Source: Lepidurus packardi (Eukaryota > Arthropoda > Branchiopoda > Notostraca > Triopsidae). Taken from it: a DNA stretch of 64,000 nucleotides. The notes under the pieces were generated by a model. It was given only the letters and a program-made list of their open reading frames with translations. It was not told where the DNA came from and made no database searches. The stretch lies in contig JAKZAN010000002.1 in assembly GCA_023053545.1 (NCBI GenBank), forward strand, positions 9,978,790 to 10,042,789, read 5' to 3'. A program made the translations under genes and the position numbers. Of the stretch, positions 36,301 to 51,189 are shown in pieces; position 1 is the first letter of the stretch, and the number at the start of each line of letters is the position of its first letter.

Positions 36301-36724
36301 TCATCCCCTGCAACTACGTGATACCTCCAAGTAGGTTTCATAATATATTGTAAGCTGCTTGCATCCTTTTGTGTCAATCCTACACTTAGTAAATACTAAA
36401 TACATTATATTGCACCACACCGTAGGCTTAGATAATTTTCATTTCAGGTTTTTCATTTATCAGCAACAAGTATGCAATGACGACTAGATAAGAAGTTACT
36501 CTTAACACTGATCTCGTTTTTTCTTTATTTTTTATCTAGGCTTTTAGGTTACTGATCTTGGGAATTGTATACTACATGGCAAAAGAAGATGCAACATTAC
36601 AATGCATTTTCCGACAATTTGTACTGCCCCTTACATTGGTCCTTACATTGTACTATTTAAAGAAGAAGTACTGGCGTGCTCTGCAAAACATGTAACTTTG
36701 TAATCGTACATTAGAGCTGGAGTA
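33365..36724. other. Intergenic region upstream of Dscam
   Basis: No conserved coding sequence recognised. It must contain the Dscam 5' UTR and promoter and the 5' end of the methyltransferase gene, but I cannot point to a core promoter. A short frame at 36577-36696 is described with the methyltransferase. Confidence 0.5.
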
Positions 36725-37542
36725 ATGAAAAACATTATGATAAGAATATTTGCAACGATATGGGCTCGTCTGATGGGTGGGTATCACTCCGCCGTCCACA
36801 GTTTGAAGAAAAGTTATTTCGCGTCGTTAGACGACGTCAAATCACACGATAGAGATTTGCGGAATAAAGGGCTCGTTCGCATCTTGGAGATTGGTGCTGG
36901 TCCAGGTGAACAAGCCACGTTGACCTCGAAAATACTACCTTAAACGTTAAATTGCACTCTCCTCAGGAAACAACTTTGAGTTCTATCCTGCGAATTGCCA
37001 ACTAAGTGTTTTGGAACCCAATGTCAATTTCGAGCCACTATTTTACAAACAAATTAAGAAATACCCGAACATAAACTTCAAAAAGTTTTACGTAGCGACT
37101 GCTGAGGACATGGCTGAAATTGAAGACAATAGTTTTGACATCGTCGTTTCCTTTTTGGTACTTTGTTCCGTTAACGACATCAAGCAGTCTACAGAAGAAG
37201 TTCGTCGCGTTTTGGCACCGGTAAGGAGTTCCAGTTCGAACTACAACCCAAAAGAAACAAAGCAGACGCGTCTCAAGATTTGAAAAACTTTTTGTCGTTA
37301 TTCAGGGTGGCAAATTCTATTTTTGGGAACACGTCCATGATAAACCTGGTACATGGCTTCATTGTTTGCAAAACGTGCTTAGTTGGACAGTCTGGCCCGC
37401 ATTTCTGGGTAACTGCCATCTCAACCGAAACATCGATCACATTATTGAAAAAGTGGGATTCTCTAAAATTGAGCATAAACGCATGGACATTCCGGTCATG
37501 CCTATTGTGCGAGTTCATACCATGGGCATCGCTACGAAATAA
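36725..37542 (+). CDS. METTL7-like membrane methyltransferase
   Basis: SAM-dependent methyltransferase of the METTL7/TMT1 family, associated with ER and lipid droplets and acting on small thiols in mammals. Three exons: 36725-36905, 36967-37220, 37306-37542, with matching phases and GT/AG introns of 61 and 85 bases. SAM-binding motif I is ILEIGAGPGNNFEFYP, spanning the first intron. Then come LEPNVNF, VATAEDMAEIEDNSFDIVVS, LVLCSVNDI (motif post I) and GGKFYFWEHVHDKPGTW, ending GIATK. Mammalian members have an N-terminal membrane segment. Here a 39-codon frame at 36577-36696 upstream encodes a hydrophobic stretch (FVLPLTLVLTLYYLKKKYW) but stops 28 bases before this start, so the true N-terminus is uncertain. 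Confidence 0.85.
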
Positions 37543-37748
37543 ATCAGTGCATGCACATAAAATATCGCTATAAAATGGTATTCCCCATGTATTCGAATTT
37601 TTGGCACCGAAGAAAAACTACACTTAATTACAATTCTACCAGCCATAATGTGTTTGCACCTCTCGAGCCTTTGAGAAAGCGCACGTTACTTACAATATAT
37701 TGTAACAAATGTTTAAGCTACCCATTTTTTCTTAAAGAACCAAAAGTC

Positions 37749-39032
37749 TTAGCCCAACAAGACTTTACGGATACGATCCTCACGATCCGAGTCTGAGTCT
37801 GTTTCACAATACGCTGGTTGCGTAGAGCAGCGAGGTGAACACAGATACTGGAGAAGCGGAATGCGATATTTGCCACAAAAATCGACGAATTTGATATGCT
37901 CAACCCGGTTGTCAAAATACACTCCTAAAAGTACCACTGCATATCAAATTTCTTATACTTAATGGGTTGCATACCTCTGCATTTGGGGTTGACGCAATGA
38001 TGCGCACTTCGTAAATACGACACCAGACTGCCGGGTAATTCACCCATCTCTACAGGCAAGCTTTTCATTTTGATAACTCGAGCAGAGAGTTCGAGCAGCG
38101 TGGGAGGATTGTAGGTCATATCACGAACAAATCGAACAACCAACGGATTATCCCTTAGACTCAACTACAGGCAGCAGATATATTAGAAATTCGTGAGGCA
38201 ATTATAGATTGTATTACCTCCATTAGTCCTTGCAGACTAACAATCTCTGGCGGAAGTGTGGTCAAGTTGTTCTTATGAAGTAGTAACGACCGTAGTCGGT
38301 TCAAATTGGCAATGCTCGATGGTAAGTATTCAATCTGGTTCTCGCAAAGCACTAAGGCTTGGAGTGACTTCAAGTACCCAACTTCTGTTGGAATTTCTGT
38401 AAGGCGGTTCCCTCCCATGTACAAAACTTGTAGCCTATAGAAGAACAGTATTAATACAGATGGAAAAAGTACATACGCTGCCTTTACTTGGTGAGGCGGA
38501 TGATATCATTGGGTACCTCTGTGATTCTGTTTCCGCCAATGTAAAGAAATTTCAGGGATGCTATTTCCAAAATTTGCTCAGGAATTCGGCTAAAGTTGTT
38601 GCCACTCAAGTTCAGTTCTTTCAAAGCCGCCATTTGTCCGAAATTTTTGGGAAGACTGTCTTCATTAAGCACATTATTTTTAGCGATCAGAGACGTTAAA
38701 TTTTGCAAATATAGAATCACTGAAGGGATTGTGGTTAGACTATTGGAGCTGACATTGAGTATGCGTAAATTTCTGTACAGGTATACCACATCAGGTAAAA
38801 GATTGAGCTGATTATGGCACAAAAGAAGAGTTTCGTACGACTCAGCTGACTGCCCTGATGAACTCTCGCTCCCAGCATCCCTTGGCCTTGGTCCGTCTTC
38901 AGAACGGGCCATAACCTGTAAATTGTGTTCCAAAGTGGGCGAGTCTAGCATTAAGTATGATAAGTCTAGACATTTAGATCGTGCGAAATTGTCGCTGTCA
39001 CTACTATCTGAAGAATAGGCATACAAAGCCAT
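37749..39032 (-). CDS. LRRC58: LRRC58 orthologue, leucine-rich repeat protein
   Basis: Four exons on the minus strand: 38488-39032, 38218-38434, 37975-38164, 37749-37924, all phases consistent, 375 residues. The human protein has a similar length. The N-terminus is acidic and Ser-rich, then a run of leucine-rich repeats (LRILNVSSNSLTTIPSVILY, LKELNLSGNNFSRIPEQI, LKFLYIGGNRITEVPNDI, LQVLYMGGNRLTEIPTEV). The family's C-terminal signature follows: SYLRSAHHCVNPKCRG, FVDFCGKYRIPLLQYLCSP and the terminal RKVLLG. The conserved Cys-rich tail strongly supports LRRC58. Vertebrate LRRC58 has recently been discussed as a ubiquitin-ligase substrate adaptor; no function is inferred here. Convergent with the methyltransferase, ends 206 bases apart. 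Confidence 0.93.
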
Positions 39033-39349
39033 CTTTTGTACGCAAAACCGAGACTACGCACAATGTTATTATGTCACCACTCCACTTCTCCAGCTCCACA
39101 AGTGAAGTAAAAAACTGATCTTTGGTGGTTCTGCAATGCAAAATGCGAGCTGCGAAACGAACCACGAAAGAAGAATAATCGGTTGATCCGAACTTCGGAA
39201 CACAACGAACACGACAAAATGATAAGATTTTCCCCTACCAATTCATTCTGGAGATGGAGATTAGCACTCACTTTAAAAGATACCGTATCTTGAATATGCA
39301 ACAACCTAATTAAACTCTTTACATGACAAGGACTAAAAAATTCGCTAAC
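39033..39349. other. Upstream region of LRRC58
   Basis: 317 bases between the LRRC58 start codon and the LINE tail. Presumably 5' UTR and promoter; no clear motif. Confidence 0.4.
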
Positions 39350-39351
39350 TT

Positions 39352-40712
39352 TTTTTTTTTTTTTTTTTTTTTTTTCCGTGTATTTGAAGCGTGAGCTAAT
39401 GCTCGTTGCTGACTTAGGGTTTACAGTGACACAAACAACTTGATGGCTTCACATAGTGTACCAGTTGGTCTTCGCACGAATGCCAACTTAAGTTAGGAAG
39501 ATATTCTTAAGCTAATTGCTCTTTAGGATGTTGAGTGCCTCTGTTGCAAAGATATGAGTCGCGGGGAAAACTGTTGTATTCGTCAGAATATTGTCCGGAT
39601 TAAAGTGTAGTCTTTTTCTTGAAAGATGTCTGAGCAGCAGTGCTCGTTGTCTGTTGAGTAGTCTGCAGTGGAAAAAAACATGTATAAGGTCTTGTTTTGA
39701 AAGTCCGTTGCAGGTGCAGGTCGTCTCGTCGGTCTTTCTTATTCTGTGGAGGTAAGTCTTAGTCGGGAAATGGGCAGTTCTTAATTTTATGAGTGTCGAT
39801 ATTGTCTTTCTGTCTAGTTTGAGTTTACAAATTGGTTTTAAGGTCGGGGTAACATGTAAGTCTCTGAGTGTTGATGATGCGTCAGACCATTTCTTTTGCC
39901 ATTTTTGAAGAATGATGAGGTTCATCGCAGCCTTTTTGTTCATGGATTTGTCCGATATGGGGTAAGTATTCTTGTAAGATATCATTCTCTGTGAGCAAGT
40001 GTTATACCTTCCGTGTTTTGGTTTCGTAATTGGTCCGTCCGGTAGTTTCTGGGCGAATCGTAGGAGCGTTTTCAGCGTGAGAAGATCTAAAGGAGGGATA
40101 CCCGCTTCTACTTCGAGGGATGCAGTAGGGGTGGTTTTTAGGGCGCCGGTGATGAGTAAGAGCGCTTGCCTGTGTAGCGCTCGCACAGGGAGTAGGTTCT
40201 GCAGATTCGCATTCGCCAAGGCAGGTAACCCATATAAAATTCTTGAGTACAGTGTGCTCTTGACTATAGTTGTTAGTTGATCTATTCTTATGGAGGGGAT
40301 GAATTGCACTAGTTTTCTTAATTTGAAGATGGTGTGGCTGCCCTTGGAAGCGAGAAGACTTGCGTGGGCTGACCAGTCGAGCCTTGAATCATATTGTAGG
40401 CCTAGGTACCGTACACTGTTTTTTGCGTGGATAATTTCTTCTCCCCACTCCAGAGGAACGGGGTCTTGGAAACGTTTTCGGGAGAAATGTATAAGCTCTG
40501 TTTTGGATTTGGCGAAGTTTAGGCTCAGTCTTTTCCCCCATTTTTCTAGCGATATTAGTGCATTTTGTAATCGGCCAATATTTATATTTTCGGAAGAGCT
40601 CGTGGTTGCTAATAGGATATCATCCGCAAAGCCCGTTGATAGGGAGTTCTTGGCTTTAACTAACGAGAGAGCTCCATCGACGTATATAGTGAACAGTACA
40701 GGTGAGAGAGGT
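39352..40712 (-). mobile_element. 5'-truncated non-LTR retrotransposon (LINE) copy
   Basis: Minus-strand insertion ending in a poly(A) tail, seen as a T-run at 39350-39375. The open frame (stop at 39512) encodes the 3' part of ORF2: PLSPVLFTIYVDGALS, the reverse-transcriptase catalytic motif GFADDILLA, SKTELIHFSRKR, VRYLGLQYDSRLDW, then a C-terminal region with CTCNGLSKQDLIHVFFHC, a zinc-knuckle-like motif of jockey/I-type elements. Only the part from the RT catalytic core onward remains. A 13-bp target-site duplication (aattcgctaactt) is at 39339-39351 and 40713-40725. The frame is still open and the tail long, so the insertion is young. The codons beyond 40712 are host sequence. Confidence 0.92.
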
Positions 40713-40725
40713 AATTCGCTAACTT

Positions 40726-41508
40726 GCATCCCATTTCGCGTTCTCAAATATGCGATTTTTCGTTTGTTCGTACTGTTCGTTCGTATAATTTTATATTGAG
40801 TCCATTCCAAACAACAATGTAAACAAGAAATACATACATTTTACATTACACAAACCGCTGGACATCGAAAACTCAGATGCAGATGAGAAAATGGAAGGTG
40901 TTGGGTTTCTCCGGCACAATAAGGAATAATTGCTGCATACGCCGAATAAATATTTGATAGAATTCAGAGAAGCGATTCATTAGAAAACTATAAAAAAATG
41001 GGGAATACAATCTTTAAAAGCTCAAGCTACAATGTATAGAACCTGTTCGCGCTTTTTACACAAACTGCTTCATTATAAATGCTCTCAATAATTAATACTA
41101 GACTCCATGTAAGTTAACCCATAGCAATATCTGTCCGAGATTTTAGTCTCTCAGTGATTTCTAAAAGTGTATCCTGATTAAACAACTTAGTTATGACAGT
41201 TTAAGCTGGTCTTGTTTTCTAGCATGAGCCTTTTTACCGTAAGTCCAAAGACCGCTATGACACACAAAGAGATAACTCTCAGATAACTAAACTAGAAAAC
41301 GCGATTGAAGGTGTGACTCTACAAAGCTATCAGTAATATAATAATATACGAAAAACCTGTTTGCTTCAGTTTTACACAAGGGTTTTGATGGAGTTGGCGG
41401 TGCTAATTCGTTCGCTTTGCCTGGGTGCAATACTTCTGTATTGGCACCAAACAGTATGTAGAATGCAACTGACGTGTGTACATTTTTATATTTTATTATT
41501 ATTATTAG
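40726..41508. other. Upstream of beta-galactosidase 1
   Basis: 783 bases. Should contain the first exon (signal peptide) of the downstream GH35 gene. I could not identify it. ATGAGCCTTTTTACC at 41224-41238, followed by GTAAGT, would splice in phase but encodes no signal peptide. Confidence 0.35.
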
Positions 41509-44324
41509 GCAGCTCATGATGTTACGCTATATGAGTACTATGGTTCGCCTACCATTAACTCCGGTCTCGTTCCCAAGCCAGACGGATTCCAGTTAAATGG
41601 CCAATCGTTCTGGCTAATGAGCGGTGCAATTCACTATTTCCGGGTTCACCCCTCCTACTGGAGAGATCGACTCCGTAAACTTCGAGCAGCGGGACTCAAC
41701 ACAGTCGAAACGTACACAAACCCTACAAAAAAGGAATACTGTACTGTAAATCGGACATATTTTACTTCCCAGATACGTTCCATTTAATCTGCACGCACCG
41801 CAGAAAGGAGTATTCGATTTCGGCCAGGGAAGCAATGATATGTCTGCGTTCTTGGATATAGACCAGTTCATTCGCATTGCCAAAGAGGAAGATTTGTTCG
41901 TTATTATCCGCCCAAGTCCCTACATTTGCGCCGAATGGGAATTTGGTGGCCTTCCAAGGTTTTAAGACAAATTCATTTCCCTTAGATTGCTCGTAATATA
42001 TGCTTTAACTTAAATTTAGCTGGCTACTACGAGATCCAACGATGAAAGTTCGTACGTCCTATCCACGATACATGGAAGCCGTAAAAGAATACTTCGACCA
42101 ATCTCTGCCCATCTTCGTTCCACATCAATTCCAGAATAACGGTTCCATCATTGCTTTCCAAGTAAACTAAGCGAATTTTAAACCAGCAAGTATCTTTAAA
42201 GCTACACAACAGTTTTTGTTAGATTGAAAACGAGTACGGACATTTCGGCTATGATGATCAGCCAAGGGATAAGGAGTACTTGCTTCAGCTGAAGCAAATC
42301 ATGGAGGAAAACGGTTTAAAAGAAATGTTTTTCACTTCCGATACTCCGAGCCAAACATTTGACTGGGGTTCACTTCCGGGCGTCTTGCAAACCGCCAACT
42401 TTGGAAGCGGGACTGACCCTGAAAGCGAATTCCAAGTACTCGACAAATTGCAAGTCGGAATGCCTCGCATGGTAGCAGAATTCTGGACGGGTTGGTTTGA
42501 TCACTGGTTGGAGCCCGTTCATGAAACCAGAAGTGTTGAAAGTAATTTTCACACACCATATAACCCTTTTCAAAGCTTGAAGTTGCGTAACAGGCTTTGC
42601 TAACACGCTGGAGAAAATCTTTCAATACAACGCATCCGTGAACCTCTACATGTTCCACGGAGGAACAAGCTTTGGCTTTCTGAATGGAGCCAACAAACTC
42701 CCTGTCTTCCCTGAGTACGTTGCAGACGTCAACAGTTACGGTACATTTACTCAGAGTAGACATTAAAAATGAAATGAGACCCTTTAACGGCTTCTCTGGC
42801 TACCTAGATTATGACGCGCCACTAAGTGAAGCCGGCGATTACACGGAAAAATATTTCGCTCTTAAGGACCTCGTTGAGAAATACCAGCCGGTAAAAACGA
42901 TAACTCCCCCTATGCCTGATGAAACTACCAAAGTGGCGTACGCCGACATAGCGCTTAACCAGTATCTTCTCCTTGATAGCGCGTTAAGCCAAAATGTTGG
43001 GCAAACAAACGTGAAGCCGATTCAAAACTAGTCTGATAACTCGATTTTATCTCAGGTCCCTATCATCAAGTCTCAAACGGTTCTAGCTATGGAAGATCTG
43101 CCTATCAATGACAACAATGGGCAAAGCTACGGTTATGTGCTTTACCGTAAGGAAGACGTTTCATTGCTTGATTCGTCCAAGCTGACAATCCGAGGTCACG
43201 TCCAAGACTTGGCTTTGGTTCGCGTGAACGAAGAGACGGTAACAAAGCCGTTTAACAACGTTCTCCAAATCGAAGGCTTTGGATACTGGATACAAAAGTA
43301 ATTTAACTAGAAACAAGAAAATGATGCACGAATTATGCTGTTCAATGGCGACGGTTCCAGTGATGCTACACTGCAGATCAAAGGACGAGCCGGTACACAA
43401 AGGCTGGACATCATGGTAGAAAACATGGGGAGAAGTAACTTTGGCCAGCCACACTACTTTATCCAAAAGAAAGGTCTCTGGCAAGGACCGGTACTTTTGG
43501 ATGATCAAGAGCTGGAAAACTGGACTATCTACGCACTGGAACTAAAGAATTCCTGGGTGAAAAAGTAAAGAAAGTCTAAATTACTTTCAAAAGTTGGGAC
43601 GGTGAACTTTTCCTTCTTTAGTCTGAATGGCTGGGTTTTCGACGGCGAGCCAAAGGCTCCCCTGTTCTTATTAGGAATCTTGCACATCACCGGTACCCCC
43701 ACTGACACATTTATCAACACCGAAGGTCTAGGCCGCGGAGTTATTTTCGTCAATGGGTTTAACATTGGGCGCTTTTCTTCCGTTGGTCCTACCCAAAGCC
43801 TGTACGTTCCAGCTCCTCTCCTACGCAGCGGAGACAACAAGGTATAACCTTAAGTACATAACCTTGTAACGCTTCTTAAGAAAAAATCTTCTTGGTTAAC
43901 TGATCAGATAGTGGTATTTGACATGTTCCACGTATCCACAACTCTCAAGTTCAGTGACAAACCGTTACTGGGCCCTACTATTGACAGAAACGATACTTCG
44001 ACGGTCCCTCCAGCCTCTACAGTTTCTACAAGCGCGCAAGTTACACAAACGACAGAAACTTTAACTTCGATAACACAAGAAACCTTATCAACTTCCAGTA
44101 GGACCTCGTCTAGTATCGCTACATCCTCCGTTCCCATCACAAGTACTTGGACCGAAAACCCGACAACTGCAACATCTTCTCCTGATTCTTCGACTGAAAA
44201 CTCGGTGACGACAACTGCAAGTCCAATTCTCACCACTCCTGGCTCGTCCCCTAATCAGAAGGAATTAGCGCAAATTCTTATATTCTTGACTTGGTTTACT
44301 GTTCTAGTCAATCTCCGCTATTAA
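41509..44324 (+). CDS. GH35 beta-galactosidase 1, stalked form (5' end unresolved)
   Basis: Lysosomal or secreted type beta-galactosidase that removes terminal beta-D-galactose. Ten exons: 41509-41711, 41773-41958, 42020-42161, 42223-42541, 42594-42740, 42808-42995, 43056-43297, 43361-43564, 43622-43841, 43908-44324, all phases compatible. Landmarks: [32 protein letters not shown], the acid/base Glu in IENEYG, the nucleophile Glu in [22 protein letters not shown], then the beta domains with [10 protein letters not shown]. The last exon adds about 85 residues very rich in Ser and Thr and a hydrophobic end ([16 protein letters not shown]), which suggests an O-glycosylated stalk with a GPI signal or membrane anchor. 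The initiator exon is missing from my model. Paralogue of the gene at 57.4 kb. Confidence 0.9.
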
Positions 44325-46988
44325 TGTAGCAAGTCTATAAAATACCTAGATAACGGTGGAAACGCGGTTTACATTAGGAAAGAATGAAGAACGCAATACA
44401 TATTTTTTCTGTTTGGGTCAGGGCAACTTGTTAATTTTTCTCTTTACATCTTGTTTTTGTATTTTTACTTAAAACATAAATCTCTGCAGGGAGAGCCTGG
44501 GCTAAAACGCGGGACAAACCAAAGAAGTGGACACAAGGAAGGGGCGGACAACAACCTCTACCATTGAATTTTTCTTGAAGTTTTTCTTCATAATAGCAGC
44601 ACGCCGACATAGACGAGGAAAGTTCAGAGTAAGGGGAAAGGAGAAATGAATTGTGTGTGAGCCGGGCTGCTTCTTAACGGGCGTCTCAAAACAAACCCCG
44701 TTAAGTTTCATTAAAGAGCAAGATAAAGGACGCGTGGTCTGTTATGCGTGTTTTTGTCTACTTCGGTCGAGATATACGATTTTCTAGCGCAGAGGGGAAG
44801 GAAAATTCAAAAGTAGGGAGTAGTGTAGTACAAGCGAATTAGAGCAGAGTTATACTTCACAATGCAAAAACAAACAAAAAATAGTGCATGGCCCAAATTC
44901 AGGTTTGTATCTTTATCTTTACCTCACTAATCGCTTTTTTGTTATTTGCAGAACTGCGTACGCATTACTGTAAATTCTGTGATCTGGGGAACACTTCCAA
45001 ATCAACATTCACTCTTAGGTTTTCCCCACCCCTCAAAGCCTGTCACTGTAAACTTTCAATTCTCCCCACTTCACATACGCCCTTGGTTACATCCCGCCAT
45101 TAGTTAATTGAACCGGATAGGCTAACTGGTCTAAACACTCGCGGTACATACAGAAACATAATATTTCCTCCAGAGGGAAAGAGTTTCGAGGGAGAAACGG
45201 GCGGGGATGGATAGTGGATAGGGGGGCGGGGGCAAAAGCTGAGCTTAAATTTTGCCGTGTTTCTTTCAGACAAAAAGAGATGGTTAAAATCGTTCTCAAC
45301 AACCTCTGTACCCTTGGCAAAAAATTCTTAGGTGTAAACAACAGCATGGGTAGGACTTTTCCCCCCACAAGGCAAAAAAAAGTGGGTTGACAAAAGAGAG
45401 GAAAAAAAGGTACCAGCGTTTCGTTTTTTAAATACAGCGACTGTCAATGCCAACTACAATACTACTTCATGAATGCGTAAATCGTTACACCTGCAGTTGG
45501 CGCTCTAAGAAAATCTAAACTTCTAATCGTGGAGATGAAGGTTGAAGGGGAGTGAGGGCGGGCAAGTAGGAAGAAAAGGAAGTATCAGCTTCAAGACAAC
45601 CCTATCATACAATGCACAACGAACGAGCAAAAAACCAATCAGCTGAAAATGAACCGATCAGTCGAATCCAACGCTTACATTTGAATTTCACGCTGCCACC
45701 AAGCAACACGGCGGCGTCAAGAGAAAATTAAACAGAACAAAGACAGGGAAAACTGGGAGAGAGAGAGGGAGGGGAAACATAGTTCTGATTGGGTACTATT
45801 TAGCATGCAAAGACGTGACTTGTCGTCAGAAATCCGGAGGGGAGGCAGGGAGGAAAGGGGTCAACTATTTACAAAACTCCACGATATTTCTTTTCTCTTC
45901 TCTTGTTTTTTTTGTTTTTTTACTTTCTTTCTTACTGTTCCTAAAGTTAACGGTCAACCTTCACCCCCCTAACTCGCTCAACTCGTTTGCAGAGCAAAAT
46001 TCTACATACTGTCCCATCTAAATTGACATGAGGTTATGACCACGACGCTACAGTGAAGAAAACAAGGTGGGAGGCGTGTTTGGTAGAGCAAAACGGCATT
46101 ACTTTCCGTAAAGATGATGAAGAAATGCGAAGAAATTGGCTAGCCTGGTAAACTCCGGCAGCATTTTTTTCTTCTCTTGCTCCTTCATTTTGCTCATGCT
46201 TCAACTTGACAATGCTCAGCGGCTGGCCGAACATATTTTTTTTTAGTTTTCGTAGCCTCGGGCACTCGTTTTGCAGCACTACAGCGTGAAAACATCTAGC
46301 GCATTTACTACTCTTTAACTGGTTCAAATCTGAAGTTGAAATAAAAAGGCAGGCCAAAAAGCTGCTACGGATCAAGTATCTGTACAATCTCTTTCTTTGT
46401 CAACACTCCTTGCACGATTTCCCCGGACAGGTTCATTTCGCGCTTTTCTGGCAAATTGTAAACCAGACAATAAAAAGGGGCTCCACGGACACGAGACTTG
46501 ACAATATCGTTCTCTTTTTTGCCACCAGGTGTTTTCTTGCGAGAACCCAATGCAAAACCAGGAGGCATTTACTTATTTAAGTGTTTTTCTTGTTGGGTTT
46601 TCGTTTCTTTTTTGGTAAACAGTGCAAAGAGCAAAGAGCGAGACTATAAGTAAACTTAAGAAAGAAAAATTTTAACTTTTTTTTAACTGATTTTGTTCCG
46701 TAATGCGTCTTGTCAAATTTTTTTAGGCTAACAAAGTTATGTTACATTTAAATGTGATTCACGTTGTCACTAACCCGAAGACAATCAACTATCTTGTCCG
46801 TGTCCCTGTCGCAACCAAACGCTCCCAAGACTCCAGTTTTCTAACTACGCTTTTTGCTTCTTTTATCGTTAATTTTTTTCAGTAGGTCGCAGCTTCAAAT
46901 GTCCAATACTAGATACACTGCCTTAGTCTTTCGGTTTCTCAAAGCTTCTTTCTGACGCGGGTTAAACTTCTCGAAATCGAAGCGTGCT
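44325..46988. other. Convergent intergenic region, beta-galactosidase 1 and GSK3
   Basis: 2.66 kb between two stop codons of converging genes. Probably 3' UTRs; no conserved protein recognised. Low-complexity G/A stretches around 45.7 kb. Confidence 0.5.

Positions 46989-51189
<4,201 letters not shown>

Noticed and set aside
40713-40810. First 30-odd codons of the reverse-transcriptase frame
   Set aside because: They lie outside the target-site duplication, so they are host DNA read through by chance.
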